From the NCBI RefSeq assembly GCF_007859945.1, contig NZ_SJPQ01000002.1:598279-662278 (forward strand): a DNA stretch of 64,000 nt, in the 5' to 3' direction. This stretch comes from Pseudobythopirellula maris (lineage in GTDB: Bacteria > Planctomycetota > Planctomycetia > Pirellulales > Lacipirellulaceae). The translations under genes were made by a program, and so were the position numbers. Shown piece after piece: positions 17,307 to 25,773 of this stretch. Numbering within the stretch: position 1 is the stretch's first letter; each line of letters starts with the position of its first letter. Below the pieces are notes generated by a model that ran no database searches, was not told the DNA's origin, and saw only the letters and a program-made list of their open reading frames with translations.

Positions 17307-19103
17307 TCAGCGTGAGCCGCTCGTCTGACGCACGGCGCCGTCGACCCGCGGCTTGGCGGCCTGCTTCGTGGCGGGGGGCGCGTGCGACGTGCCGGCCAGG
17401 TAGTTGTCGATCCGCGATCCGGCGCGGATGCGGTCGAACTCCTCGGCCATCGCCAGCCGGAGCTTCTTCTCGTAAATGTCGCTGGCGAGGATCTCGCGGA
17501 CCTCGTCCTGGCGAACCTCGATCGGCTCGGTGCGTCCCTCGCACTTGAGGATCACGTACTTGTCGGCCACCTGCGTGATGCCCGAGAGCTCGCCCTCGGA
17601 GAGGCGGAAAGCCACCTCTTCGAGCTGGGGCTGGCCGCCGTTCTTGCGGATCGGCGGCACCTCGCCGCGGAGGCTGCCGCTGGTGGGCTCGATCGAGTAC
17701 TCGGCCGCCAGGTCGCCGAAGTAGTCCATCGACGGGTTCTGGCGGGCCTTGTCCCAGACCTCTTGGGCCTGACGCATCGAGCCCATGACGATCGCCCGGC
17801 AACGGACCCGCTCGCCGTAGTTCGCGTCGAAGCCCTTGGCCAGGTCTTCCTGGGTGACCTCCACGCGGTTCTTGGTGAGCGCCTTGAGCGCCGCCGACGG
17901 CCAGACCGAGTCCCGCAGGTACATCTCGTAGCTGACGCCCTGCTCCTCGGTGGCGACCTCGGCCCACTTCTGCAGGTCGGGCTTGCCCGCCGCGTCGACC
18001 ACGCCGGCCAAGCGCGCCGCGTGCGCCATCTCGGCGTTCAGCTCTTTCTGCGTGACCTCGGCGCCCGAGCGCTTGAGCTGCTGACGGAGCAGCATCTGCG
18101 AGATCTCGATCTCCAGCACCTGCTCGCCGTGACGCATCAGGCACTCGGAGCCGAGCTCCTTCATCGTCACCTGGTCGCCGTTGACCGTCGCCACGACGCC
18201 GGGCATCATCTGCCGCAGTTGCGGGTCGTTGTACACGTTCTTGATCGTGGCCGATCCCTGCAGGGTGGCGAACAGGTTGTTCGCCACGCCGCGGAGCTTC
18301 TCTTCCTTGATCCGTTCGGCCAGCTCGTCCTGCACGTCCGCCAGCGGCACGTCCCGCGGCGGCACGCGGCCCTCGCACTTGAGGATGGCGTGTTGGGCGC
18401 CGACGCTGACCACGGGCGAGATCTGGCCGGGCTGCATCGCGAACGCCGCCCGCTCGATCGCCGGATCGCCCGTGTGACGGCGGATCGGCTGGATCAGGCC
18501 GCCGATGCTCGCCGAGTTCACGTCCTCGGAGTGCTGCATCGCGAGGCGGGTGAAATCGTCCGGCCGGGCCACGACCTCGCGGCGCAACTGCTCCGCCTTC
18601 GCCGCGTCGGAGACGACGATCAGGCGGGTGCGGATCGAGGCGCCGAACCGCGCCTCGTAAGCTTTGCTGATCTCTTCGGGCGTTGCCTGCAGGTCGTCGG
18701 CGGCCAGCTTACGCAGCGCCAGCGTGGGCCACAGGATGTCTCGCTTGTACTCATTGGCGCTCACGTTGCGCTCGTTCTGCAGCAGCTCGAGCCACTGCTC
18801 GCGGCCGAGCTTGAAGCGGGCGGCCATGCGGTCGACTTCGGCCTCGATCTCGGCGTCGGTCACGGTCAGGCCACGCTTGCGGCAGTGGTGTTCGATGAGC
18901 CGCTTGTTCACCAGGCTCTCGAGCACGCTCTCGCCGTGGCGTTCGACGCACGCCTCGACGAGCGTGGGGCGGCTGATGTCTTGGCCGTTGACGATCGCCA
19001 TCACGTCGTGCTGCGGCGCGGGCACGTCGGCGGCCAGGGACAGGGCCGGGGCGATCAGTAAAGCCGTCGACATAGCGGCGGCAAGCAGCGAGGGGCGGGC
19101 CAT
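17307..19103 (-). CDS. Exported parvulin-type peptidyl-prolyl isomerase with two tandem modules
   Basis: The 598-residue protein has a signal peptide ending near LSLAAD. It consists of two successive SurA-like units. Unit one has a chaperone helix segment (MAIVNGQDISRPTLVEACVERHG) followed by a parvulin-like domain ending HAILKCEGRVPPRDV. Unit two repeats the plan (VATVNGDQVTMKELGSECLMRHG, ending KYVILKCEGRTEPIEV). It probably folds outer-membrane or periplasmic proteins. The isomerase core is divergent, so enzymatic activity is uncertain. ATG at 19103 is chosen because the signal peptide starts there. A 328-bp gap with a palindromic repeat separates it from frr upstream. Confidence 0.87.
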   Translation of the reverse strand: MARPSLLAAAMSTALLIAPALSLAADVPAPQHDVMAIVNGQDISRPTLVEACVERHGESVLESLVNKRLIEHHCRKRGLTVTDAEIEAEVDRMAARFKLGREQWLELLQNERNVSANEYKRDILWPTLALRKLAADDLQATPEEISKAYEARFGASIRTRLIVVSDAAKAEQLRREVVARPDDFTRLAMQHSEDVNSASIGGLIQPIRRHTGDPAIERAAFAMQPGQISPVVSVGAQHAILKCEGRVPPRDVPLADVQDELAERIKEEKLRGVANNLFATLQGSATIKNVYNDPQLRQMMPGVVATVNGDQVTMKELGSECLMRHGEQVLEIEISQMLLRQQLKRSGAEVTQKELNAEMAHAARLAGVVDAAGKPDLQKWAEVATEEQGVSYEMYLRDSVWPSAALKALTKNRVEVTQEDLAKGFDANYGERVRCRAIVMGSMRQAQEVWDKARQNPSMDYFGDLAAEYSIEPTSGSLRGEVPPIRKNGGQPQLEEVAFRLSEGELSGITQVADKYVILKCEGRTEPIEVRQDEVREILASDIYEKKLRLAMAEEFDRIRAGSRIDNYLAGTSHAPPATKQAAKPRVDGAVRQTSGSR

Positions 19104-19320
19104 CGCGGTTTCTCCGTAAACCGTGTGCGGGATAGGTGCGGGACGCGTCGCGCGGCCGGGCGGTGCGCCATCGTGGCGCACCGCCGGCGGCGTGGGCAAC
19201 CAAGCTAACGCGCCGGCGAAGAAACCGGCAAGACGAACTCGCCCGCGATGCTGGCGCCGATGGGCCCGCGATGCTAGCGCCAGTGGGATAGTGGCGCTGC
19301 ATCCGAAGGAGATCGTGGTT

Positions 19321-19404
19321 GTGAGAGGCGTCTCCGACGCCGATTACGGCACGCCCGCCAACTGTGCTAGCATCGCGTTATCGGCGTAGGAGACCCCTCC
19401 CACA
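19321..19404. repeat. GGCGTCTCCGACGCC palindromic element, copy 2
   Basis: Left arm GAGGCGTCTCCGACGCCGAT and right arm ATCGGCGTAGGAGACCCCTC flank about 40 nt in the frr/parvulin gap. The layout is the same as in the copies at 11831 and 48325. Just upstream (19247-19282) a second short tandem pair, CCCGCGATGCT[GA]GCGCC, also occurs. Confidence 0.65.
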
Positions 19405-19431
19405 TCAGCACGGCGCGGTTCGCCTGCCGGC

Positions 19432-19992
19432 CTACTGCTCCATCACCTCGGCCTCTTTGGCCGTAGCGAGGTCGCCCGCCTGGCCCTCGTACTTTTTGGT
19501 GAGCTCTTGGACGTCGTCCTTGTAGGTCTTGCTCTCGTCCTCGGAGAGCTCCTTGTCCTTCTCGAGCTGGTCGATCGCCTTGTTGGCGTCGCGCCGCACG
19601 TTGCGGACGCTGACCCGCGTCTCTTCGGTCAGGTCCTTGCAACGCGAGACCATCTTCTTACGCACGTCGCCCGAGAGGGCCGGGATGTTGAGCCGCACCA
19701 CCTTGCCGTCGCTCTGCGGCGCGAGGCCCAGGTCGCTGGCGATCACCGCCTTCTCGATGTCCTTGATCACGCTCGGGTCGAACGGGCGGATCACGAGCTG
19801 CTGCGGCTCGGGCGCCGACACGCTGGCAAGCTGCTTGAGAGGCGTCGGCGAGCCGTACGCGTCGACCTTCAGCGAGTCGACCATGCCGGGGTTCGCACGC
19901 CCGGTGCGGATGCCGGTCAGGTCGCTCTTGAGCTTCTCGACAGCCTTCTCCATCCGCTCCTCGGCGTCGAGGAGGATCTCGTCCACGTTCAT
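19432..19992 (-). CDS. frr: Ribosome recycling factor
   Basis: RRF splits post-termination ribosomes with EF-G. The 186 residues are the usual length. They include the opening EILLDAEERMEKAVEKL, the signature LTGIRTGRANPGMVDSLKVDAYG, and PLKQLASVSAPEPQQLVIRPFD. The C-terminal helix region has RVSVRNVRRDANKAIDQLEKD. The ATG at 19992 is preceded by AAAGGA with normal spacing; the frame extends to 20037 without need. It lies downstream of pyrH on the same strand, the classical pyrH-frr order, with a 133-bp gap holding an inverted repeat. Confidence 0.97.
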   Translation of the reverse strand: MNVDEILLDAEERMEKAVEKLKSDLTGIRTGRANPGMVDSLKVDAYGSPTPLKQLASVSAPEPQQLVIRPFDPSVIKDIEKAVIASDLGLAPQSDGKVVRLNIPALSGDVRKKMVSRCKDLTEETRVSVRNVRRDANKAIDQLEKDKELSEDESKTYKDDVQELTKKYEGQAGDLATAKEAEVMEQ

Positions 19993-20012
19993 CGCCCGAT
20001 CCTTTCGAAACC

Positions 20013-20097
20013 CTAATGACCAAGCCCCACTGACCAAAAAGGCCCGTGGAGCAACGGATTGGTCATTGGGGCTTGGTCATTGGTCATTCAAAATGAA
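20013..20097. repeat. Inverted ATGACCAAGCCCCA repeat in the pyrH-frr gap
   Basis: TAATGACCAAGCCCCA on the left matches the inverse TGGGGCTTGGTCATT on the right. The right side repeats GGTCATT two more times. On the pyrH-frr transcript the arms can form a hairpin of about 15 bp, so an effect on frr expression is possible. It may equally be a chance-expanded intergenic repeat. Confidence 0.55.
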
Positions 20098-20125
20098 AAA
20101 AGAGGGTATCTACTCGGTACTCGAT

Positions 20126-20872
20126 TCACGCCTTAGTCAGCGATTCGGCCCCCACCAGCGTGCCGATCGTCTCGCCGCGCACCGCGCGGTCGATGTTGCC
20201 ATCGGTGCGGAAGTTGAACACCAAGATCGGCAGGTTGTGCTCCATGCAGTGGGCGATCGCCGTGGAGTCCATCACCCGCAGATTCTTGTCACGGACCTCT
20301 TTGTAGGTGAGGTTGTGGTACAGCACGGCGTGGGGGTTGGTCTCGGGGTCGTCGCTGTAGATGCCGTCCACGCGGGTCGCCTTCATCAGGATGTCGCAGT
20401 CGAGCTCCAGCGACTTCTGGGCGGCGGCGGTGTCCGTGGTGACGAAGGGCGCTCCGGTGCCGGCGGCGAAGATGACGATCCGGCCCTTCTCCAGGTGACG
20501 CGAGGCGCGGCGGCGGATGTACGGCTCGGCGACGCCGTCCATCTTGATGGCGGTCATCAGCCGCGTCGGGAAGCCGAGCGACTCGATCGCGTCTTGCAGG
20601 GCGAGGCCGTTGATCACCGTGGCGAGCATGCCCATGTAGTGGGCCGTGGCCTCTTGGATGCAGTTGTTGCCGGCCTTGAACTGGGCGCCGCGAAGGATGT
20701 TGCCGCCGCCGATGACGATGCCGACCTCGACGCCGAGCTTGGCCGCTTTGATCGTTTGGCGGGCGATGTCGACCACCTCGCTCATGACGATCCCCCGCTG
20801 CCCGGGCGGCACGAAGCTCTCGCCCGACAGCTTGAGGATGATCCGTTTGTAAGGGAGCGGAACGTCGGACAT
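20126..20872 (-). CDS. pyrH: Uridylate kinase (UMP kinase)
   Basis: PyrH phosphorylates UMP to UDP. The 248 residues show the amino acid kinase pattern: [12 protein letters not shown] near the N-terminus, [16 protein letters not shown], and [18 protein letters not shown]. The nucleotide and effector part contains [33 protein letters not shown] and [15 protein letters not shown] at 20872 is chosen; the open frame continues 100 codons further upstream with no family character. It heads the pyrH-frr operon. The rpsB-tsf genes often found upstream are absent; mscS is divergent instead. Confidence 0.97.
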   Translation of the reverse strand: MSDVPLPYKRIILKLSGESFVPPGQRGIVMSEVVDIARQTIKAAKLGVEVGIVIGGGNILRGAQFKAGNNCIQEATAHYMGMLATVINGLALQDAIESLGFPTRLMTAIKMDGVAEPYIRRRASRHLEKGRIVIFAAGTGAPFVTTDTAAAQKSLELDCDILMKATRVDGIYSDDPETNPHAVLYHNLTYKEVRDKNLRVMDSTAIAHCMEHNLPILVFNFRTDGNIDRAVRGETIGTLVGAESLTKA

Positions 20873-21123
20873 CGGGGAAGATCCAGCGGGGCGGGGGGAC
20901 GACGCAAGGGGGGCGGGCGCCAGCGTTTCCAAGAGTCTAACCCCGGCGCCGGCGCCGCCAAAGACCCTCGCCCCCCACTGGAGTGTAGCACCCCGATGGG
21001 AGTGAGGCCCCCCATGCGCCGCTCGGCAAACCACGTTGAGCCGGTCGTCGACTCTTGCTAAGAGTCGCCGCCACCCCAGCCCACTAGCGCTACCCCCCGA
21101 CGCCCCCACGCGGAGCCGCCACA

Positions 21124-22038
21124 ATGGCCACAATGGACGAAGAGCAATCCCAGACCGTGCTCGAATCCGCACTCGAGAAAATCGCGGACTTCGACCTCAC
21201 CGCCCTCTCGGGCGCGGAGTGGCAGGCGGTGCTCTACAGCTACGGTCTGTATTACGGCATGCGCATCGCGTTGGTGCTCATCATCCTGTTCTTCGCGATG
21301 ACGGTCGCCGGCTGGGCTTCGGCCGCGGTGCGGAGCAGCCTTACCCGGCTGAAATTCGACCCAACCCTGACCAAATTCCTCGCCAAGCTCGCCCGCTGGG
21401 GCATTCTGGGGCTCGCGGCCCTGAGCTGCCTGAGCTACTTCGGCGTGGAGACCACCAGCTTCGCCGCGGTGATCGGCGCCGCCGGCTTGGCGATCGGCCT
21501 GGCGTTTCAAGGGACGCTCTCGAGCTTCGCCGCCGGCGCCATGCTGCTGATCTTCCGCCCGTTCAAGGTGGGCGACGTGGTGAACATCGCCGGCCAACTC
21601 GGCAAGGTCGACGAGGTCGAGCTGTTCACCACGGCGATCGACACGTTCGACAACCGGCGGATCATCCTGCCCAACAGCGAGGTGTTCGGCCAAGTGATCG
21701 AGAACATCACCTTCCACCCGTTGCGGCGGATCGACGTGGAGGTGGGCGCCGCCTACGACGCCGACATCGACGCCACCCGCGCCGCGCTCACCTCGGCCGC
21801 GGCGGCGGTCGAGGGCACGGTCACCAACCCCGAGCCGGCGATCGTGCTGGTGGGCCTCGGCGCCTCGAGCGTCGACTGGTCGGTGCGCGTGTGGGGGCCC
21901 ACGGGCGACTACCTCGCGATCAAACAAGAACTGATCCGCAGCGTGAAGATGAGCCTCGACGCGGCCGGCATCGGCATCCCCTTCCCGCAGATGGACGTCC
22001 ACTTCCTGACCGAGGGGGGCGAGCAGAAAGCCGCCTGA
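21124..22038 (+). CDS. Small-conductance mechanosensitive channel (MscS family)
   Basis: MscS-type channels open under membrane tension and release solutes on hypo-osmotic shock. The 304 residues have three hydrophobic segments (about 44-66, 88-103 and 108-140). The pore helix is Gly/Ala-rich ([24 protein letters not shown]). The beta domain follows: [38 protein letters not shown] and [15 protein letters not shown]. The C-terminal cytoplasmic domain ends [10 protein letters not shown]. The ATG at 21124 is used, with a second in-frame ATG at 21133. Confidence 0.95.
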   Translation: MATMDEEQSQTVLESALEKIADFDLTALSGAEWQAVLYSYGLYYGMRIALVLIILFFAMTVAGWASAAVRSSLTRLKFDPTLTKFLAKLARWGILGLAALSCLSYFGVETTSFAAVIGAAGLAIGLAFQGTLSSFAAGAMLLIFRPFKVGDVVNIAGQLGKVDEVELFTTAIDTFDNRRIILPNSEVFGQVIENITFHPLRRIDVEVGAAYDADIDATRAALTSAAAAVEGTVTNPEPAIVLVGLGASSVDWSVRVWGPTGDYLAIKQELIRSVKMSLDAAGIGIPFPQMDVHFLTEGGEQKAA

Positions 22039-22177
22039 CGGAGTTGACCACGGATCGCACGGATGGGCACGGATTGAGATCTCCAAGGACCTACGGTCGT
22101 TGGCAGGCGCCTCGCGACGTTCCGCCATCGAGTCGGTTAGGATAAGAGCGCCTTACCCCTAGCTCTTTTCTGCCGCG

Positions 22178-23809
22178 ATGCCCCGCTCAAGCCCCCGCCG
22201 CACCACCGCCCTCGGCGACTCCGCCCTGCGGATCGAGTGCGCCGACAGCGCCGTTGCGCTGGCCGCCGCGCTCGCCGCGGCTGCGCCCACGGGGGTGACC
22301 GACATCGTGCCGGCCTACGGCGTGGTCGTGGTCCACTTCGATCCTTTGCATGCCGGCCAGGAAGCGGTCGCCGAATGGGCGGCCGGCGTGCGATTGGGCA
22401 AGGCCTCGAAGCAGAAACCGGCGGAGGTCGAGGTCCCCGTGCTCTACCAAGGGGAAGACTTGGCCGAGGTCGCCCGCCACTGCGGGCTCTCCGCCGAGGA
22501 GGTGATCGAACGCCACGCCGGCGCAGCGTACCGCGTGCGGGCGGTCGGCTTCCTGCCCGGCTTCCCTTACCTCGACGGCCTGCCGCCCGAACTCGCCACG
22601 CCGCGGCGGGCCACGCCGCGCACCCGTGTGCCGGCCGGTGCGGTCGGCATCGGCGGCGCCCAAACCGGCGTCTACCCGCTCGCCTCGCCCGGCGGGTGGA
22701 ACCTGATCGGCCAAACGCCGATCGAGCTGTTCGACCCCGACCGCGAGCCCCCCGCGCTGCTGCGGCCGGGAGACATGGTGCGGTTTCGGCCGATCGACGG
22801 CGAGCGGTACGAGAAGCTCCTGCAAGCCGAGGAGACCATGGCGGCAGAAGGCAACGACCGGGCGCTGAGCGTGGCGGCCATGAAGGTGCTCGACGGGGGC
22901 GCCCAAACCACGGTGCAAGACCTCGGCCGGCCCGGCCTGCAATCGATCGGCGTCACGCCCGGCGGAGCGATGGACCCGGTCGCCGCGCGCCTGGCGAACC
23001 TGCTGGTCGGCAACCGCGAGAACGCCCCGCTGCTTGAGGCGGTGCTACGCGGCCCGAAGCTCCGCGCGCAATGCGACGTAACCGCGGCGGTCGTCGGCGG
23101 CCACGGCGAAGCGACGGGGCGTCCCTTCTCGCTCGCCAAGGGCGACACGCTCGACGCCCGCCAGATCGCCCCCGGCGCGCGGGCCTACGTGGCCGTCGCC
23201 GGCGGCGTCGGCGTTCCGCGGCGTCTCGGCGGACGCGGCGCCAACCTGCGAGCCGGACTGTCGGGAATGCTCGGACGAGCGCTCGTGAAAGGCGACCGGC
23301 TGGGGCTGCTCGCCACGACCCCCCCGCCAAGCGCCGCTGGCCATCATTGGTTCGTCCGCCCCGAGACGCTCACACCGGCCGACCCCGAAGGCAAACTGCG
23401 AGTGCTGCGCGGCCCGCAGGCCGATTGGTTCAGCGAGGAGGCATGGCGCCGTCTGCTCGGCGAAGCGTTCGACGTGGCGCCGCAGAGCGATCGCATGGGC
23501 GTGCGGCTCGCGGGCCCCACGCTCGCAACGAAGCAAACGGCCGACATGATGTCGGAGCCGGTCGTGGCGGGCGCCATCCAGACGCCCCCCTCGGGCGATC
23601 CGATCGTGCTCGCCGCCGATCGGCAGACGATCGGCGGCTACCCGGTGATCGCCTGCCTGGCGACGGCCGATCTGCCGCGATTGGGACAGCTGCGGCCCGG
23701 CGATCAGGTCCGCTTCCGCGAGATCGATCGGGCCGAGGCGCTCGCGTTGCTTAAAGAGCGAGAGAAGAACTTCGCGGTCCTGCGGCGGGGACTCGAACTC
23801 CGTGGCTGA
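22178..23809 (+). CDS. pxpBC: Fused 5-oxoprolinase subunits B and C
   Basis: PxpA, B and C together open 5-oxoproline with ATP to give glutamate. Here B and C are one 543-residue chain. Residues 1 to about 215 are the PxpB/KipI domain ([49 protein letters not shown]). From about 230 the PxpC/KipA domain follows ([47 protein letters not shown]). The linker is only about 15 residues. pxpA starts inside its last codons (8-bp overlap), so all three activities come from one coupled transcript. Older annotations call such proteins allophanate hydrolase-like or urea amidolyase-like. Confidence 0.92.
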   Translation: MPRSSPRRTTALGDSALRIECADSAVALAAALAAAAPTGVTDIVPAYGVVVVHFDPLHAGQEAVAEWAAGVRLGKASKQKPAEVEVPVLYQGEDLAEVARHCGLSAEEVIERHAGAAYRVRAVGFLPGFPYLDGLPPELATPRRATPRTRVPAGAVGIGGAQTGVYPLASPGGWNLIGQTPIELFDPDREPPALLRPGDMVRFRPIDGERYEKLLQAEETMAAEGNDRALSVAAMKVLDGGAQTTVQDLGRPGLQSIGVTPGGAMDPVAARLANLLVGNRENAPLLEAVLRGPKLRAQCDVTAAVVGGHGEATGRPFSLAKGDTLDARQIAPGARAYVAVAGGVGVPRRLGGRGANLRAGLSGMLGRALVKGDRLGLLATTPPPSAAGHHWFVRPETLTPADPEGKLRVLRGPQADWFSEEAWRRLLGEAFDVAPQSDRMGVRLAGPTLATKQTADMMSEPVVAGAIQTPPSGDPIVLAADRQTIGGYPVIACLATADLPRLGQLRPGDQVRFREIDRAEALALLKEREKNFAVLRRGLELRG

Positions 23810-24611
23810 CCCCCTCAACAAGCCCGGTTCGCGGCGCACGATCGACCTGAACGGCGACGTCGGCGAGGGCGTGGGCGACGACGCGGCGTTGATCCCGCTG
23901 CTCACCTCGGCCAACCTCGCCTGCGGCGGCCACGCCGGCGGCGCGCAAGCAATGAGCGAAGCGATCGCCTGCTGTCTCGCCAGCGGTGTGGCGATCGGCG
24001 CCCATCCCGGCTACGAAGATCGCGAGAACTTTGGCCGCGTCGCGGTCGCCATGTCGCCCGCCGCGTTGGAAGCGATGGTCCTCAGGCAAGCCGCGGCGCT
24101 GCAAGAACTCGCCGCCAAGCGGGGGGCGGCCGTCGCGCATCTCAAGCCGCACGGGGCGCTCTACCACACGGCGTCGATCGACGCCGCCGCCGCCGGGGCC
24201 GTCGCCGAGGCGGCGGCGCGGCTCGGCCCGCGCACCGCCCTGGTCGGCCCGGCCGGAAGCGAACTCGCCCATGCCGCGCAGATTCGCGGCTTGCCGTTCG
24301 TGCGCGAGGCGTTCGCCGACCGCGCCTACAATGCCGATGGCCACCTAGTCCCGCGCAGCGACCCGCGCGGCGTGATCACCGACAACGCCCACGCCATCGC
24401 GCAGGGGCTGCGGCTGGCTAGCGCCGGTGAGGTTCAAACCGTCGACAGAGCCATTGATGGGGCCGCCGAAGGGGCCGTGGTGCGGGTCCCGTGCGACACG
24501 CTCTGCGTCCATGGCGACCACCCGGGAGCGATCGCCCTCGCCGCCCAACTGCGAGCGGCTCTGATCCATGCGGGCGTCGAACTGCACACAGCCGGCGTAC
24601 ACCGCGGCTGA
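23802..24611 (+). CDS. pxpA: 5-oxoprolinase subunit A (LamB/YcsF family)
   Basis: The 269 residues carry the YcsF signatures: [18 protein letters not shown] near the start, [16 protein letters not shown], and [17 protein letters not shown]. Further on are [10 protein letters not shown] and the Asp/Asn-rich [17 protein letters not shown], with VCVHGD-type sequence near the end ([10 protein letters not shown]). The GTG start at 23802 overlaps the end of pxpBC, which implies translational coupling. It acts with the fused B-C protein to recycle 5-oxoproline formed spontaneously from glutamine and glutamate. Confidence 0.95.
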   Translation: MADPLNKPGSRRTIDLNGDVGEGVGDDAALIPLLTSANLACGGHAGGAQAMSEAIACCLASGVAIGAHPGYEDRENFGRVAVAMSPAALEAMVLRQAAALQELAAKRGAAVAHLKPHGALYHTASIDAAAAGAVAEAAARLGPRTALVGPAGSELAHAAQIRGLPFVREAFADRAYNADGHLVPRSDPRGVITDNAHAIAQGLRLASAGEVQTVDRAIDGAAEGAVVRVPCDTLCVHGDHPGAIALAAQLRAALIHAGVELHTAGVHRG

Positions 24612-24755
24612 GCAGCCCTCACCATCAGTCCTCGCTCACCACCCGTCCCCACTCACGGGCAGGCCCCCCTTACCAACGGGCCGGGCCGATCTGGTAGATT
24701 GTGGTGAACCGAGTCCGCCGTCCCGTCACTACCGAACCAGCCCAGCCTTCCCACC

Positions 24756-25076
24756 ATGCCCGACGCCCCCCGCCCGCTCGCTCACGTCGTTTTCTTCACT
24801 CTGAAGGATCGCACGAGCGAGAACGTTCAGAAGCTCATCGACTCTTGCCAAGAGCACCTCACCGGCCACGAGGGAACACTCTTCTACGGCGCCGGGCCGC
24901 GGGGCGAAGAGTTCGACCGACCGGTGAACGACAGCGAGTACGACGTCGGCCTGCACGTCATCTTCGACTCGAAGGCGTCGCAAGACGCCTACCAGGGCCA
25001 CGAGCGGCACCAGCAATTCATCGCCGCCAACAAAGAGTCGTGGGCGCAGATCCGGGTGTTTGACACCTACCTGTGA
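24756..25076 (+). CDS. Dabb domain (stress-responsive alpha-beta barrel) protein
   Basis: The 106-residue protein fits the dimeric ferredoxin-like Dabb fold. The first strand is LAHVVFFTLKD. Then come a helix (ENVQKLIDSCQEHL), the typical FDRPVNDSEYDVGLHVIFDS with the hydrophobic strand, and the helical end SQDAYQGHERHQQFIAAN. Dabb proteins have varied roles, and the substrate here is not evident. It stands alone, 145 bp after pxpA, and is convergent with the antitoxin-like gene. Confidence 0.88.
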   Translation: MPDAPRPLAHVVFFTLKDRTSENVQKLIDSCQEHLTGHEGTLFYGAGPRGEEFDRPVNDSEYDVGLHVIFDSKASQDAYQGHERHQQFIAANKESWAQIRVFDTYL

Positions 25077-25125
25077 GCCCCCCCCGCGGCGTGCAACGCC
25101 GCGCCGGTAATGACAACTCGGTAGG

Positions 25126-25407
25126 TCATTCGCCGAGGGTCAAGCCGCGCGACGCGCCCTGATCGAGGAGCCCCTCGCGCATGTCGCAAGTACGGCCGGC
25201 GTCGAGGTCCGCTTCGCCACGGCTGATCAGCCGCTCGCTGCGGTCGCGCTGTGAGGCGTTGAGTGGAGCGAAGACAATCGCCCCCTCGCCGAGCGAGGCG
25301 ACATTGGCGAGCGACTCACCGACGTACGCCTCAACACTCGCATAGCCGTGCGCCGAGGCCTGCTCGACGAGGCGCTGTTCGAGACTGCTGGAAAGGTCGA
25401 TCTGCAT
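25126..25407 (-). CDS. Small antitoxin-like protein, solitary
   Basis: The 93-residue protein begins MQIDLSSSLEQRLVEQASAHG, followed by SVEAYVGESLANVA. This resembles the ribbon-helix-helix front of ParD/CopG-like antitoxins. Its second half (SERLISRGEADLDAGRTCDM) resembles the short basic/acidic motif in many such antitoxins just before the toxin gene. No toxin gene follows: the next frame is the convergent Dabb gene. The open frame extends upstream into the 157-bp repeat, but the ATG at 25407 is the natural start. Family assignment is tentative. Confidence 0.6.
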   Translation of the reverse strand: MQIDLSSSLEQRLVEQASAHGYASVEAYVGESLANVASLGEGAIVFAPLNASQRDRSERLISRGEADLDAGRTCDMREGLLDQGASRGLTLGE

Positions 25408-25460
25408 CCGTGTAGTTTCGCACGGGCGGCTACAGGCCCCCAGAAGCCCGTCGTCCTGGC

Positions 25461-25617
25461 TAGAGCGGTTTTCGAATTGTTGTGGACGAGCGGGGAAGCG
25501 ATTGGCGGCGTGGCGAGGAAGCCGAAGCAGGCAATGCGGTGCATTGTCGATGCAGGCTGACGAAGCCATGACGCCGATCGCGAGCCGAGCGTCTGCACCT
25601 ATGAGCAAACCGCTCTA
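25461..25617. repeat. 157-bp MITE-like element, copy 2 of 3
   Basis: It has the same length and borders (TAGAGCGGT ... ACCGCTCTA) as copies 1 and 3, with single-base differences near both ends. It sits 53 bp upstream of the antitoxin-like gene, on the side where that gene's promoter would lie, so it could affect its expression. Confidence 0.85.
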
Positions 25618-25773
25618 GGCCTAGGGGTCCCCCGGGATCTTGAGCAGGCCAGCCCCCCTAATACCGCCGCATTCGCCCCAAAACCCCCAAAGTGGCGTTT
25701 GGCCGGTCAGGTGGTACACTACCGTACCCCCGTTGCCGACTGACCTACTGAACAGCCGTTCCCTTCCGGCCCG

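Noticed and set aside
17382-19061. A 559-codon plus-strand open frame
   Set aside because: It is the antisense of the tandem parvulin gene, without any start signal or family character.
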